Source of the DNA: Streptomyces sp. V3I8
Lineage (GTDB): Bacteria; Actinomycetota; Actinomycetes; Streptomycetales; Streptomycetaceae
Assembly (NCBI RefSeq): GCF_030817535.1
Contig: NZ_JAUSZL010000002.1
Location: 558,001 to 622,000 of the forward strand
DNA: 64,000 bases
Direction: 5' to 3'
Shown: in pieces, positions 56,771 to 64,000 of the stretch
Position numbering within the stretch: the stretch's first letter is position 1
How the letters are laid out: every line of letters begins with the position of its first letter
Made by a program: the position numbers and the translations under genes
Notes under the pieces: model-generated
The model's database searches: none
The model's input: only the letters and a program-made list of their open reading frames with translations
Told to the model about the DNA's origin: nothing

Positions 56771-58441
56771 GTGACGGACGACGAGAAGCAATCGCGGATC
56801 ACCCACAACGGGGTGCGGCCGGCGCTGGGTGCGCTCAGCGGCCTCCTGGCGGGTTTCGCCGCGCTCGCCGTCGCCGCACTGGCGGCGGCGCTGGTGCGCC
56901 CGCAGGCCGGTCCCGTCATCGTGGTCGGAGGCGCGGCGATCGACCGCACCCCCACGCCCGTGAAGGACTGGGCGGTCCGGAATTTCGGCACCGACGACAA
57001 ATTGGTCCTGCAGCTCGGGATTCTCGCCGTCCTGGTGCTGTTCGCGATCGGCCTGGGTGTTCTCGCCCTGCGGTACCGGCGCTCCGCAGCCGCGGGAGTT
57101 CTGCTCTTCGGTGTCGTCGGGGCCGCGGCGGCGATCAGCCGGCCGGACTCGGCCGGATTCACCGACGCGCTGCCCTCCGTGGTGGGCGCGGTCGTGGCGG
57201 CGGGGGTCCTGTTCCTCCTCGCCGCCACACTGCGGACCGCCGCTTCCGGGCCCTGCGCGCCTTCCGGAGCCGGTCGCGCCGGTTCCGCGACGGCCGGCAC
57301 GGCGGCGGAGGCCGGGACGGAGTCAGGGAGCGGCCCGTCCCCGGAACCCGGCTGGGACCGCCGGGGATTCGTGATCACCGCGACCGCCGTCGCGGCGGCG
57401 TCCGCCGGCGCCGGTCTGCTGGGCCGTGCGCTGAGCGGCTCGACGAGTCGTGACGCGGTCGCCTCACGGGCCGGCGTCACGCTGCCCGTCCCGGCCTCCC
57501 GGGCGGCCGCCATCCCCGCGGGCGCCCGGCTGCGCATCGCCGGCGTCAGTCCTTTCGTCACCCCGAACAAGGACTTCTACCGTGTGGACACCGCACTGGT
57601 GGTGCCCAAGGTGGACGCGGCGGCCTGGAGGCTGCGCATCCACGGCGACGGCGTCCAGCGGCCGCTCACGCTCACCTTCGACGACCTGCTGCGGCGCGAG
57701 CTGATCGAGCGCGACATCACGCTCACCTGCGTGTCGAACGAGGTCGGCGGCTCCTACGCGGGCACCGCGCGCTGGATCGGCGTACACCTCGCCGGCCTGC
57801 TGGCCGAGTGCGGGGTGAGGCCGCCCTCCCGGGGCGGCCGTGCCGACCAGCTGGTGGCCCGTTCCGTGGACGGCATGACGATCGGCAGTCCGGTCGAGGA
57901 CGTCATGGACGGCCGGGACGCCCTTCTGGCCGTGGGGATGAACGGCCGGCCGCTTCCGTTCGAGCACGGCTTCCCGGCCCGCATGGTGGTGCCCGGCCTG
58001 TACGGCTACGTCTCGGCCTGCAAGTGGATCGAGGACATCGAGCTGACCTCGTTCGACTCCTACGACGCCTACTGGGTCAAGCGGAAGTGGGCGCGTGAGG
58101 CACCGGTCAAGACGCAGTCCCGGATCGACACCCCCAAGCCGTTCGCCCGCCCCAAGGCCGGTCCTGTCATGGTCGCCGGGGTCGCCTGGGCCCAGCACCG
58201 CGGCATCGACAAGGTCGAGGTCCGTATCGACGACGGCCCCTGGCAGGAGGCCAGGCTCGCCGCCGAGGACTCGCGCGACACCTGGCGCCAGTGGTCCTAC
58301 GACTGGCGGGCCACCCGGGGCGGTCACACCCTCACCGTGCGCGCCACCGACCGCACCGGCGAGGTGCAGACCGCGAAACGGACCGGCACCGTCCCCGACG
58401 GCGCCAGCGGACGGCACTCCGTCGTGGTCAGCGTCGACTGA
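56771..58441 (+). CDS. membrane-anchored sulfite-oxidase-family molybdopterin oxidoreductase
   Basis: A 556-aa protein. Four N-terminal helices (about 15-40, 76-98, 103-120 and 130-158) are followed by a glycine/serine-rich linker and a further hydrophobic stretch (R-R-G-F-V-I-T-A-T-A-V-A-A-A) that may be a Tat-like anchor. The Mo-cofactor domain (about 250-430) has the molybdenum-ligating cysteine in L-T-C-V-S-N-E-V-G-G and H-G-F-P-A-R-M-V-V-P-G-L-Y-G. The C-terminal Mo-co dimerisation domain (about 460-556) follows. It is probably a periplasmic-facing enzyme of unknown substrate. It precedes the fasciclin lipoprotein gene by 72 bases, a pairing known for related actinobacterial loci. Confidence 0.9.
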   Translation: MTDDEKQSRITHNGVRPALGALSGLLAGFAALAVAALAAALVRPQAGPVIVVGGAAIDRTPTPVKDWAVRNFGTDDKLVLQLGILAVLVLFAIGLGVLALRYRRSAAAGVLLFGVVGAAAAISRPDSAGFTDALPSVVGAVVAAGVLFLLAATLRTAASGPCAPSGAGRAGSATAGTAAEAGTESGSGPSPEPGWDRRGFVITATAVAAASAGAGLLGRALSGSTSRDAVASRAGVTLPVPASRAAAIPAGARLRIAGVSPFVTPNKDFYRVDTALVVPKVDAAAWRLRIHGDGVQRPLTLTFDDLLRRELIERDITLTCVSNEVGGSYAGTARWIGVHLAGLLAECGVRPPSRGGRADQLVARSVDGMTIGSPVEDVMDGRDALLAVGMNGRPLPFEHGFPARMVVPGLYGYVSACKWIEDIELTSFDSYDAYWVKRKWAREAPVKTQSRIDTPKPFARPKAGPVMVAGVAWAQHRGIDKVEVRIDDGPWQEARLAAEDSRDTWRQWSYDWRATRGGHTLTVRATDRTGEVQTAKRTGTVPDGASGRHSVVVSVD

Positions 58442-58513
58442 CCCCTGAGAACCACTTTTCCGACCCCCCGAACGAACGCAGCCCCGGCTGTGTCGACCCC
58501 TAGGAGAAACATC

Positions 58514-59173
58514 ATGAACACCCGTATCCGCCGTATCGCCGTCACCGTGGCCGCGGCCGCCGTCCTGCCGCTGTCCCTGAGCGCCTGCTCCGACAGCGGG
58601 AGCGACTCCGCGAAGTCGGACTCCTCCAGCGAGGCGCCGGCTTCCGCCACGGCGTCCGACGACAGCATGGGCAGCTCCGGCGACACCGCCACGGCGGACG
58701 AGCCGTTCGGCCCGGCCTGTTCGTCGGTGCCCGCCAGTGGCTCCGGTTCGTTCGACGGCATGGCCCAGGACCCGGTCGCGACGGCCGCGTCCAACAATCC
58801 GGCGCTGTCCACCCTGGTGACCGCGGTGAAGAAGGCCGGCCTGGTCGACACCCTGAACAACGCCAAGGACATCACGGTGTTCGCTCCGACCAACGACGCC
58901 TTCGCCAAGATCCCGAAGGACACCCTGGACAAGGTCCTCGCCGACAAGGCCCAGCTGACGAAGATCCTCACGTACCACGTGGTGGGCCAGAAGCTCACCC
59001 CGAAGGACCTGGAGAACGGCTCCTTCGCCACGCTGGAGAAGACCGAGCTCACCACGTCGGGCTCGGGCGAGTCGTACAAGGTGAACGACTCGGCGAAGGT
59101 GGTCTGCGGCAACGTGAAGACCGCGAACGCCAACGTCTACATCATCGACACCGTCCTGATGCCGACCGGCTGA
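58514..59173 (+). CDS. fasciclin-domain lipoprotein (MPT83/MPT70-like)
   Basis: A 219-aa cell-surface protein. The lipobox L-S-A-C is at about residues 22-25 after a basic N-terminus and hydrophobic stretch. An acidic serine/alanine linker is followed by a fasciclin domain (about 85-219; T-V-F-A-P-T-N-D-A-F-A-K and L-T-Y-H-V-V-G-Q-K-L). Cysteines at C-S-S-V and V-V-C-G-N-V could form the disulfide seen in the mycobacterial homologues. AGGAG seven bases before ATG 58514. It is likely made with the oxidoreductase upstream. Confidence 0.92.
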   Translation: MNTRIRRIAVTVAAAAVLPLSLSACSDSGSDSAKSDSSSEAPASATASDDSMGSSGDTATADEPFGPACSSVPASGSGSFDGMAQDPVATAASNNPALSTLVTAVKKAGLVDTLNNAKDITVFAPTNDAFAKIPKDTLDKVLADKAQLTKILTYHVVGQKLTPKDLENGSFATLEKTELTTSGSGESYKVNDSAKVVCGNVKTANANVYIIDTVLMPTG

Positions 59174-59244
59174 CGGTACGCGGCACGCCGGCCGCCCGGA
59201 GGGAACGCGGTCCGGTGAACGGGCTCCCGTGACGGGGAGGAGAC

Positions 59245-59280
59245 GGAGGTGGCCGGGGCCCAGGGGCCCCGGCCACCTCC
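59245..59280 (+). terminator. 16-bp perfect hairpin terminator
   Basis: Arms 59245-59260 and 59265-59280 with a four-base loop, 72 bases after the fasciclin stop. Confidence 0.75.
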
Positions 59281-59316
59281 TGTGACGGTGCCTCCGGCGG
59301 GCCGGACGGGCGCGGG

Positions 59317-59322
59317 TACGCT
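59317..59322 (+). promoter_or_regulatory. -10 box of leaderless zinc-ribbon protein promoter
   Basis: TACGCT six bases before ATG 59329. Confidence 0.4.
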
Positions 59323-59328
59323 GCCTGT

Positions 59329-59562
59329 ATGACGCAGGAGGGGCCTGGAGAAACCGAGTCCGGTGAGGCCGCCGCGGCTCCGGCCGGTGCGGCTCCGGCC
59401 GGTGCGGAGATCACCACGACGGACTGCCGTCAGTGCGGCGCCCAGGTGAGCGGGCTCAACAACAGGTACGCGTGCTCGTACTGCGGCTGGGTCAACCACT
59501 GGGCGGAAGGCTCCAACGTCCTGCCGTCGGCCGAGGACGACCTGGACCACCCCGGCCACTGA
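59329..59562 (+). CDS. small zinc-ribbon protein
   Basis: A 77-aa protein. An acidic, alanine-rich N-terminus encoded partly by a 15-bp direct repeat (GCTCCGGCCGGTGCG type, 59382-59407) precedes a treble of C-R-Q-C-G and C-S-Y-C-G-W, a C-x2-C...C-x2-C zinc ribbon, then an acidic/histidine tail. The function is unknown; such ribbons usually mediate protein or nucleic-acid contacts. The start fits the TACGCT leaderless box. Confidence 0.7.
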   Translation: MTQEGPGETESGEAAAAPAGAAPAGAEITTTDCRQCGAQVSGLNNRYACSYCGWVNHWAEGSNVLPSAEDDLDHPGH

Positions 59563-59727
59563 CACGGGGCCGCGAGGCCGGAGCATGTGGACCGGGGCAC
59601 GTGGACCGGCGGGCCTACGGGCGGGCGGGAGAACGGCGAACTCCCCGTAGACCGGGCGCGGTTGATCCCGGTGGCGGGCGGGACGGCCGCTCGAGGGCGA
59701 CTCCCGGTGCGTTCGAGCGCCACGGTC

Positions 59728-59733
59728 TATCGT
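59728..59733 (+). promoter_or_regulatory. -10 box of leaderless hemC promoter
   Basis: TATCGT seven bases before ATG 59741. Confidence 0.45.
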
Positions 59734-59740
59734 GGGCCGC

Positions 59741-60676
59741 ATGCACGCTCCCGAGCTGATCCGTATCGTCTCCCGCGACTCGCCCATGGCCCTGGCCCAG
59801 GTGGCACGCGTCCGCGCCGGGCTGGCCGCGCTCCGTCCCGGCACGCGCACCGAGGTCGTCCCCGTGAAGACGACCGGCGACAAGTGGATGGGGGACCTCT
59901 CCCAGGTGGAGGGCAAGGGGGCGTTCACCAAGGAGGTCGACGCCGCGCTGCTGGCCGGCGAGGCCGACCTGGCAGTGCACTGCGTCAAGGACGTGCCCGC
60001 CGACCGGCCGCTCCCGGCCGGCACCATGTTCGCCGCGTTCCTCGAGCGGGACGACATCCGTGACGCGCTGATCCATCCCGGCGGGCTCCGTCTCGACGAA
60101 CTGCCGCCCGGCACCCGGATCGGGACGTCCTCCGTACGCCGTGTCGCGCAGCTCGCCGCCTCCCGGCCGCACCTGACGTGCGTGCCGTTCCGCGGCAACG
60201 CCAACCGGCGTCTGGAGAAGCTGGCGGCCGGCGAGGCGGACGCGCTGCTGCTCGCCGCCTCGGGCCTGGACCGCATCGGACGCACCGACGTGATCACCGA
60301 GATCCTCTCCCCCGAGACGATGATGCCGCCGATCGGCGCGGGCATCCTCGCCCTGCAGTGCCGCGAGGGCGACACCGCGGTCATCGACGCCGTCAGCGCG
60401 CTCGGCGACGCGGACACCCACCGGGAGGCCACCGCGGAGCGCATGTTCCTGCACGTCCTCCAGGGCCACTGCAACTCGCCGATCGCCGGTTACGCCACGG
60501 CCGGCCGGGACGGTGAACTGTCGTTGCGGGCCTGTGTGTTCACCCCCGACGGCAAGACCCGGCTGAACGCCCACGAGTGGGCCGGACGCCTGGACCCCGC
60601 CACGCTCGGCACCTCCGTGGCCGTCGCCCTGCTGCGCCAGGGAGCACGGGACCTGATCGACTCCATCGACCACTGA
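59741..60676 (+). CDS. hemC: hydroxymethylbilane synthase (porphobilinogen deaminase), stand-alone copy
   Basis: A 311-aa enzyme that joins four porphobilinogens into hydroxymethylbilane on a dipyrromethane cofactor. Key features: [10 protein letters not shown] at the N-terminus, the catalytic aspartate in [10 protein letters not shown] (usually H-S-x-K-D), R-I-G-T-S-S-V-R-R, and the cofactor-binding cysteine in L-Q-G-H-C-N-S-P-I. It is not beside hemA, hemD or hemB, so it is probably a second, divergent HemC besides the gene of the main heme operon. ATG 59741 follows a TATCGT box by seven bases. Confidence 0.9.
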   Translation: MHAPELIRIVSRDSPMALAQVARVRAGLAALRPGTRTEVVPVKTTGDKWMGDLSQVEGKGAFTKEVDAALLAGEADLAVHCVKDVPADRPLPAGTMFAAFLERDDIRDALIHPGGLRLDELPPGTRIGTSSVRRVAQLAASRPHLTCVPFRGNANRRLEKLAAGEADALLLAASGLDRIGRTDVITEILSPETMMPPIGAGILALQCREGDTAVIDAVSALGDADTHREATAERMFLHVLQGHCNSPIAGYATAGRDGELSLRACVFTPDGKTRLNAHEWAGRLDPATLGTSVAVALLRQGARDLIDSIDH

Positions 60677-60747
60677 CCGGGCGGTCCCGCACCCCTCCCC
60701 CCCCGGCTCCCGTCACCTCACGGCCCCTCCCTTCACCTCAGGGCCAT

Positions 60748-60777
60748 TTGCCTAAACACTTTAGGCAGATGCATAAT
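60748..60777 (+). promoter_or_regulatory. TetR promoter with perfect operator palindrome
   Basis: TGCCTAAA-CAC-TTTAGGCA (60749-60767) is a perfect 8-3-8 palindrome covering the -35-like TTGCCT and most of the spacer before CATAAT (60772-60777). It is a clear autoregulatory site for the TetR gene at 60804. Confidence 0.75.
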
Positions 60778-60803
60778 CGGTTCTGCCGAGAGGGAGGAAC
60801 CTT

Positions 60804-61373
60804 ATGGTCCGCGTGGGACTGACGACGGAACGACTGGTGCGGGCGGGCGCGGAGCTCGCCGACGAGGTCGGCTTCGACCAGGTGACCGTCTCGGCGCTGG
60901 CCAGGCAGTTCGACGTCAAGGTCGCGAGCCTGTACTCGCACCTGAAGAACTCCCAGGACCTCAAGACGCGGATCGCGCTGCTCGCCCTCGAGGAACTCGC
61001 CGACCGGGGCGCGGCCGCACTGGCCGGACGGGCCGGCAAGGACGCCCTGACCGCGCTGGCGAACGTCTACCGCGACTACGCCGCGGAGCACCCGGGCCGC
61101 TACGCCGCCGCCCAGTTCAGGCTCGGCCCCGAGGCGGCGGCCGCGAGCGCGGGCGGCAGACACTCCCGGATGACGCGGGCCGTCCTGCGCGGCTACGACC
61201 TGGCCGAACCCGACCAGACACACGCGGTCCGGCTGCTGGGCAGCGTCTTCCACGGCTACGTCAGCCTGGAACTGGCCGGCGGGTTCAGCCACAGCGCACC
61301 CGATTCGCAGGAGACCTGGATCCGCGTCCTCGACGCCCTCGACACCCTTCTGCGCAACTGGCCCGCCGAATAG
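60804..61373 (+). CDS. TetR/AcrR family regulator (WHG type)
   Basis: A 189-aa repressor. TetR helix-turn-helix at about residues 8-52 (V-T-V-S-A-L-A-R-Q-F-D-V-K-V-A-S-L-Y-S-H-L-K) and a C-terminal domain with H-P-G-R-Y-A-A and F-H-G-Y-V-S-L-E-L-A-G-G-F, the TetR_C_33/WHG markers. GAGGGAGGAA before ATG 60804 is a strong ribosome site. A perfect palindrome covers its promoter. The SGNH hydrolase gene follows 56 bases later and is likely in the same transcript. Confidence 0.9.
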   Translation: MVRVGLTTERLVRAGAELADEVGFDQVTVSALARQFDVKVASLYSHLKNSQDLKTRIALLALEELADRGAAALAGRAGKDALTALANVYRDYAAEHPGRYAAAQFRLGPEAAAASAGGRHSRMTRAVLRGYDLAEPDQTHAVRLLGSVFHGYVSLELAGGFSHSAPDSQETWIRVLDALDTLLRNWPAE

Positions 61374-61429
61374 CCGGGGCCGGGGCCGGAGCCCTTCATC
61401 CGACCGACCGAACCGACGAGGTCGACATC

Positions 61430-62617
61430 ATGCACACCCAGGACAACTGGATCACCACACCCATCACCGCGGACCTTCTGCGCGGCGCCCTCGATCTGGA
61501 GCGCACCGAGCACGGCGTCCTGCCGCACCGGCTGCCCGCCTGGGTCCGCGCCCAGTACGCCGACGGACAACTGGCCATGGCCGAGTCCCAGCCGTCGGGT
61601 GTACGGCTCGTGTTCCGCACCCGGGCCACCGTCGTCGAACTGGACGCACGGCCCACCAAGCGGGACTACACGGGCGCCCCGCCCCGCCCGGACGGTTTGT
61701 ACGAACTGCTCGTCGACGAGCGGTTCTTCGGCCGGGGCAGCGTCAAGGACGGCAACACGCTGACCATCGACATGACCACCGGCGGCACCGAGTTCCGGGC
61801 CGGTCCGGCGGGCACCGTCCGCTTCGACGGCCTGCCCGACGGCAGCAAGGACGTCGAGATCTGGCTGCCGCACAACGAGACGACCGAGCTCGTCGCCCTG
61901 CGTACCGACGCACCCGTCGAACCCGCGCCGGACCGGGGGCGCCCGGTGTGGCTGCACCACGGCAGCTCCATCAGCCACGGCTCCGACGCCGCCGGGCCCA
62001 CGGCCATCTGGCCCGCCGTCGCCGCCTCCCTCGGAGGTGTGGAGCTGGTCAACCTGGGGCTGGCCGGCAGCGCGCTGCTCGACCCGTTCACCGCGCGCAC
62101 CCTGCGGGACACCCCCGCCGACCTGATCAGCCTCAAGATCGGCATCAACGTGGTCAACGCCGACGCGATGCGCGTCCGCGCGTTCACCCCGGCCGTCCAC
62201 GGCTTCCTCGACACGATCCGCGACGGCCACCCGGACACACCGCTGCTGGTCGTCTCACCCATCCTGTGCCCCATCCACGAGGACACGCCCGGCCCGAGCG
62301 CCCCGGACCTCAGCCACCTCAAGGAGGGCCGGCTGCGGTTCGTGGCGATGGGCGACCCGGCGGAGAAGGCGGCCGGGAAACTGACGCTGCGCGTCGTCCG
62401 CGACGAACTGGCCCGCATCGTGGCGCAGCGGGCCGAGGAGGACCCCCGTCTGCACCATCTCGACGGACTGTGCCTGTACGGCGAGGCCGACCACGCCGAG
62501 CTGCCGCTGCCCGACCAGCTCCACCCGGACGCCGCCACCCACCGCCGCATCGGCGAACGCTTCGCCGAACAGGTCTTCGGTCCGGACGGCGCCTTCGGCC
62601 GGGCCGCCCGGGGGTGA
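61430..62617 (+). CDS. SGNH/GDSL-type hydrolase
   Basis: A 395-aa esterase. An N-terminal beta-sandwich (about 1-170; D-Y-T-G-A-P-P-R-P-D-G-L-Y-E-L) precedes the SGNH catalytic domain. The nucleophile block is H-H-G-S-S-I-S-H-G, the GxN block is K-I-G-I-N-V-V-N-A, and the D-x-x-H block is L-P-D-Q-L-H-P-D near the C-terminus. It has no signal peptide. Substrate unknown, possibly an acylated sugar, judging by the two-domain plan. It is probably regulated by the TetR protein encoded just upstream. Confidence 0.87.
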   Translation: MHTQDNWITTPITADLLRGALDLERTEHGVLPHRLPAWVRAQYADGQLAMAESQPSGVRLVFRTRATVVELDARPTKRDYTGAPPRPDGLYELLVDERFFGRGSVKDGNTLTIDMTTGGTEFRAGPAGTVRFDGLPDGSKDVEIWLPHNETTELVALRTDAPVEPAPDRGRPVWLHHGSSISHGSDAAGPTAIWPAVAASLGGVELVNLGLAGSALLDPFTARTLRDTPADLISLKIGINVVNADAMRVRAFTPAVHGFLDTIRDGHPDTPLLVVSPILCPIHEDTPGPSAPDLSHLKEGRLRFVAMGDPAEKAAGKLTLRVVRDELARIVAQRAEEDPRLHHLDGLCLYGEADHAELPLPDQLHPDAATHRRIGERFAEQVFGPDGAFGRAARG

Positions 62618-62677
62618 CCGACAGCCCTCGTGGGTGAACCGGCGGCTCGGGCGGCGGGACCCGGTCGTCGGTCCGGC

Positions 62678-63094
62678 TCAGTCGTCGGCCTGCTGATCGG
62701 CCGTCGCCGGGCGGAAGCAGGCCGTCACCACCTTGCCGTGACGCTGGCACCGCGTCTCCCACTCGTCGGCGAGCATCTGCACGATGCCCACCCCGCGGCC
62801 GGACGGTTCGCCGATCTCCGGTTCCCGCTGGCGCGGCAGCGTCGAGTCCTCGTCGTGGACGCTCACATGGAGGCAGTCGCCGTCCCAGGTGAGCACCAGG
62901 TGCGCGTCGCTGTTCGCGTGGACGTGGGCGTTGGTGATCAGCTCGGACACGGCCAGCACGATGGCGTCCACCGTGTCGGGCTCGGCCGCGGTCCACGGCA
63001 GGGACTCCAGATGCTCCCGCGTCCATTCCCGTCCGGCGCGCACCCCGCCCGACACGGGAAACGAATGCGCCCAGCCCATCGCCTTGACCCCCAC
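62678..63094 (-). CDS. anti-sigma-type ATP-binding protein (HATPase_c_2)
   Basis: A 138-aa GHKL protein: A-V-S-E-L-I-T-N-A-H-V-H-A is the N-box, V-H-D-E-D-S the G1-like box, and S-G-R-G-V-G-I-V-Q-M-L the G2-like box. Orphan RsbW/BldG-partner-type kinase in Streptomyces. GTG 63094 is used; ATG 63079 is possible. No antagonist or sigma gene is adjacent. Family genes of this type often act on STAS proteins encoded elsewhere, such as the one at 23283. Confidence 0.87.
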   Translation of the reverse strand: MGVKAMGWAHSFPVSGGVRAGREWTREHLESLPWTAAEPDTVDAIVLAVSELITNAHVHANSDAHLVLTWDGDCLHVSVHDEDSTLPRQREPEIGEPSGRGVGIVQMLADEWETRCQRHGKVVTACFRPATADQQADD

Positions 63095-63185
63095 CTGTCC
63101 ACTCCCGTTCCTGTCGTCCGTACCCCGCCGGTCACCGACCGGGTACCCGGCAGCCGCGCAGGCAGGCCTGCCTGCGCCCGTCCGG

Positions 63186-63839
63186 TCAGGAGTCGCTGCG
63201 GATGGCGGCGATGTCGAACTGCAGGCGGACCTTCTCGCTGACCATGGCGCCGCCCTCGGCCAGCCTGCTGTCGTAGGTCAGGCCCCACTCCGAGCGGTTG
63301 ATGGTCGTGGTGCCGTCGAAGCCGACGCGCTCGTAGCCGAACGGGTCGGTGACATGGCCTATGTAGGTCAGTTCGAGGACGACGGGACGCGTGACGTCCT
63401 TGATGGTGAGGTCGCCGGTCATCAGGTAGACGTCGGGGCCGGCCGTCTTCACGGCGGTGCTCAGGAACCGCATGTGCGGGTAGGACGCGGAGTCCAGGAA
63501 GTCCCGGCCGGTCAGATGGCTGTCCCGCTGGTCCACCCCCGTGTCGACGCTCGCCGTGGACAGCAGGATCTCGGCCCCCGAGCGGGACGGGTCACGGCCG
63601 TCGAAGAAGAGACGGCTCCGGTACTCGGTGAAGGCGCCCCGCACCGTGGTCACCATGGCGTGCCGGACGGAGAAGCCGATCCTGCTGTGCGCCGGGTCGA
63701 CGATCCAGTTCCCCGTCAGGTCCATCAGGTCGGTTCCCGGCCGGCCGCCCTGCGAGGAGGCCGGCCGGCCCGCCGCCCGTTTCGGTTCGACCAGCGTGTC
63801 CGCACGCCGGGGAGAAGCACCTCTGCTGAAAAGATTCAT
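63186..63839 (-). CDS. YceI family protein
   Basis: A 217-aa lipocalin-like protein thought to bind isoprenoid or other lipids. Landmarks: W-I-V-D-P-A-H-S-R-I-G-F-S-V-R-H-A-M-V-T-T-V-R-G-A-F, D-Q-R-D-S-H-L-T-G-R-D-F-L-D-S-A-S-Y-P-H-M-R-F and L-T-I-K-D-V-T-R-P-V-V-L. There is a basic 38-residue N-terminal extension before the domain and no clear signal peptide, so it may be cytoplasmic, unlike E. coli YceI. AGGTGAG is only two bases from ATG 63839, so the start is moderately certain; ATG at M-D-L-T-G-N is another candidate. Confidence 0.88.
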   Translation of the reverse strand: MNLFSRGASPRRADTLVEPKRAAGRPASSQGGRPGTDLMDLTGNWIVDPAHSRIGFSVRHAMVTTVRGAFTEYRSRLFFDGRDPSRSGAEILLSTASVDTGVDQRDSHLTGRDFLDSASYPHMRFLSTAVKTAGPDVYLMTGDLTIKDVTRPVVLELTYIGHVTDPFGYERVGFDGTTTINRSEWGLTYDSRLAEGGAMVSEKVRLQFDIAAIRSDS

Positions 63840-64000
63840 GACTCACCTAGCTGATGCGCGATTGATATTTCCGCAGGCCCAACCAAGATCCGTAAGTTTA
63901 CTGGACACCTGCCCGGTGACCAGCGGCTCATCCCCGCGGAACCAAGGGGTCACAGAATCCACACACCTGTTACCGGGCCCTCAAGAGGACACGGGGTGCC
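63840..64000. other. upstream region of YceI gene to window end
   Basis: 161 bases with an AT-richer patch (63855-63900) that probably holds the YceI promoter. No gene start is seen before the window ends. Confidence 0.4.

Overview
This 64 kb window is a chromosomal segment of a Streptomyces (or very close actinomycete). The DNA is very GC-rich with strongly GC-biased third codon positions. GTG starts and 4-nt stop/start overlaps are common, and the proteins are typical Streptomyces families: streptogrisin-type protease, snapalysin, excalibur protein, SpoIIE phosphatases, type-B ribosomal proteins. I see no tRNA, rRNA, CRISPR array, integrase, transposase or origin. Many genes (AI-2E permease, WYL regulator, SDR epimerase, GT2, Mo-oxidoreductase, AzlC, CGNR, HemC, a SpoIIE phosphatase, argG) have a TAnnnT-like -10 box 6-7 nt before the start codon, so they are probably read from leaderless mRNAs.

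Layout. 1-9.4 kb: end of an alpha-L-rhamnosidase, AI-2E permease, LRR protein, a quinone-oxidoreductase/TetR pair, an M23 peptidase with a degenerate transglycosylase-like domain, and an HxlR/RidA-like pair. 9.4-14 kb: argG with a palindromic ArgR-type operator over a leaderless promoter, then an AlkZ-like DNA glycosylase/DinB pair facing a WYL regulator across a minisatellite. 14-23 kb: SDR epimerase, two-component system, GT2/DUF2064/methyltransferase operon and a membrane Mo-oxidoreductase, a likely glycoconjugate/envelope locus. 23-29.5 kb: STAS protein, DUF5990, then a PaoABC-like [2Fe-2S]/FAD/Mo aldehyde oxidoreductase operon abutting a truncated, frameshifted SMP-30 remnant.

29.6-33.6 kb is the most unusual region: a 60-residue acidic peptide gene, then four genes joined by 4-nt overlaps. 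They encode a 240-aa unknown, two paralogous DUF6895-like proteins sharing an H-x3-H-x2-D motif, and an SxxK serine hydrolase. It looks like an unclassified peptide-modification (RiPP-like) or small-molecule system lacking known RiPP enzymes.

33.6-49.7 kb: secreted protease, Tat-exported PhoD phosphatase, small membrane proteins, HEAT protein, PP2C phosphatase, PPK2, a VOC/AraC pair, a TetR/hydrolase pair with duplicated operators, an excalibur protein, a pseudokinase, an anti-sigma-type ATPase, snapalysin and the zinc-independent L33/L31/L36 cluster. 49.8-64 kb: multidomain SpoIIE phosphatase, CYTH/CHAD protein, AzlCD exporter, CGNR regulator, DUF952, a sulfite-oxidase-like/fasciclin pair, a second-type HemC, a TetR/SGNH hydrolase unit with a perfect operator palindrome, another anti-sigma-type ATPase and YceI. 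Partner-switching parts (two phosphatases, two ATPases, one STAS protein, one pseudokinase) are concentrated here without any sigma factor gene.
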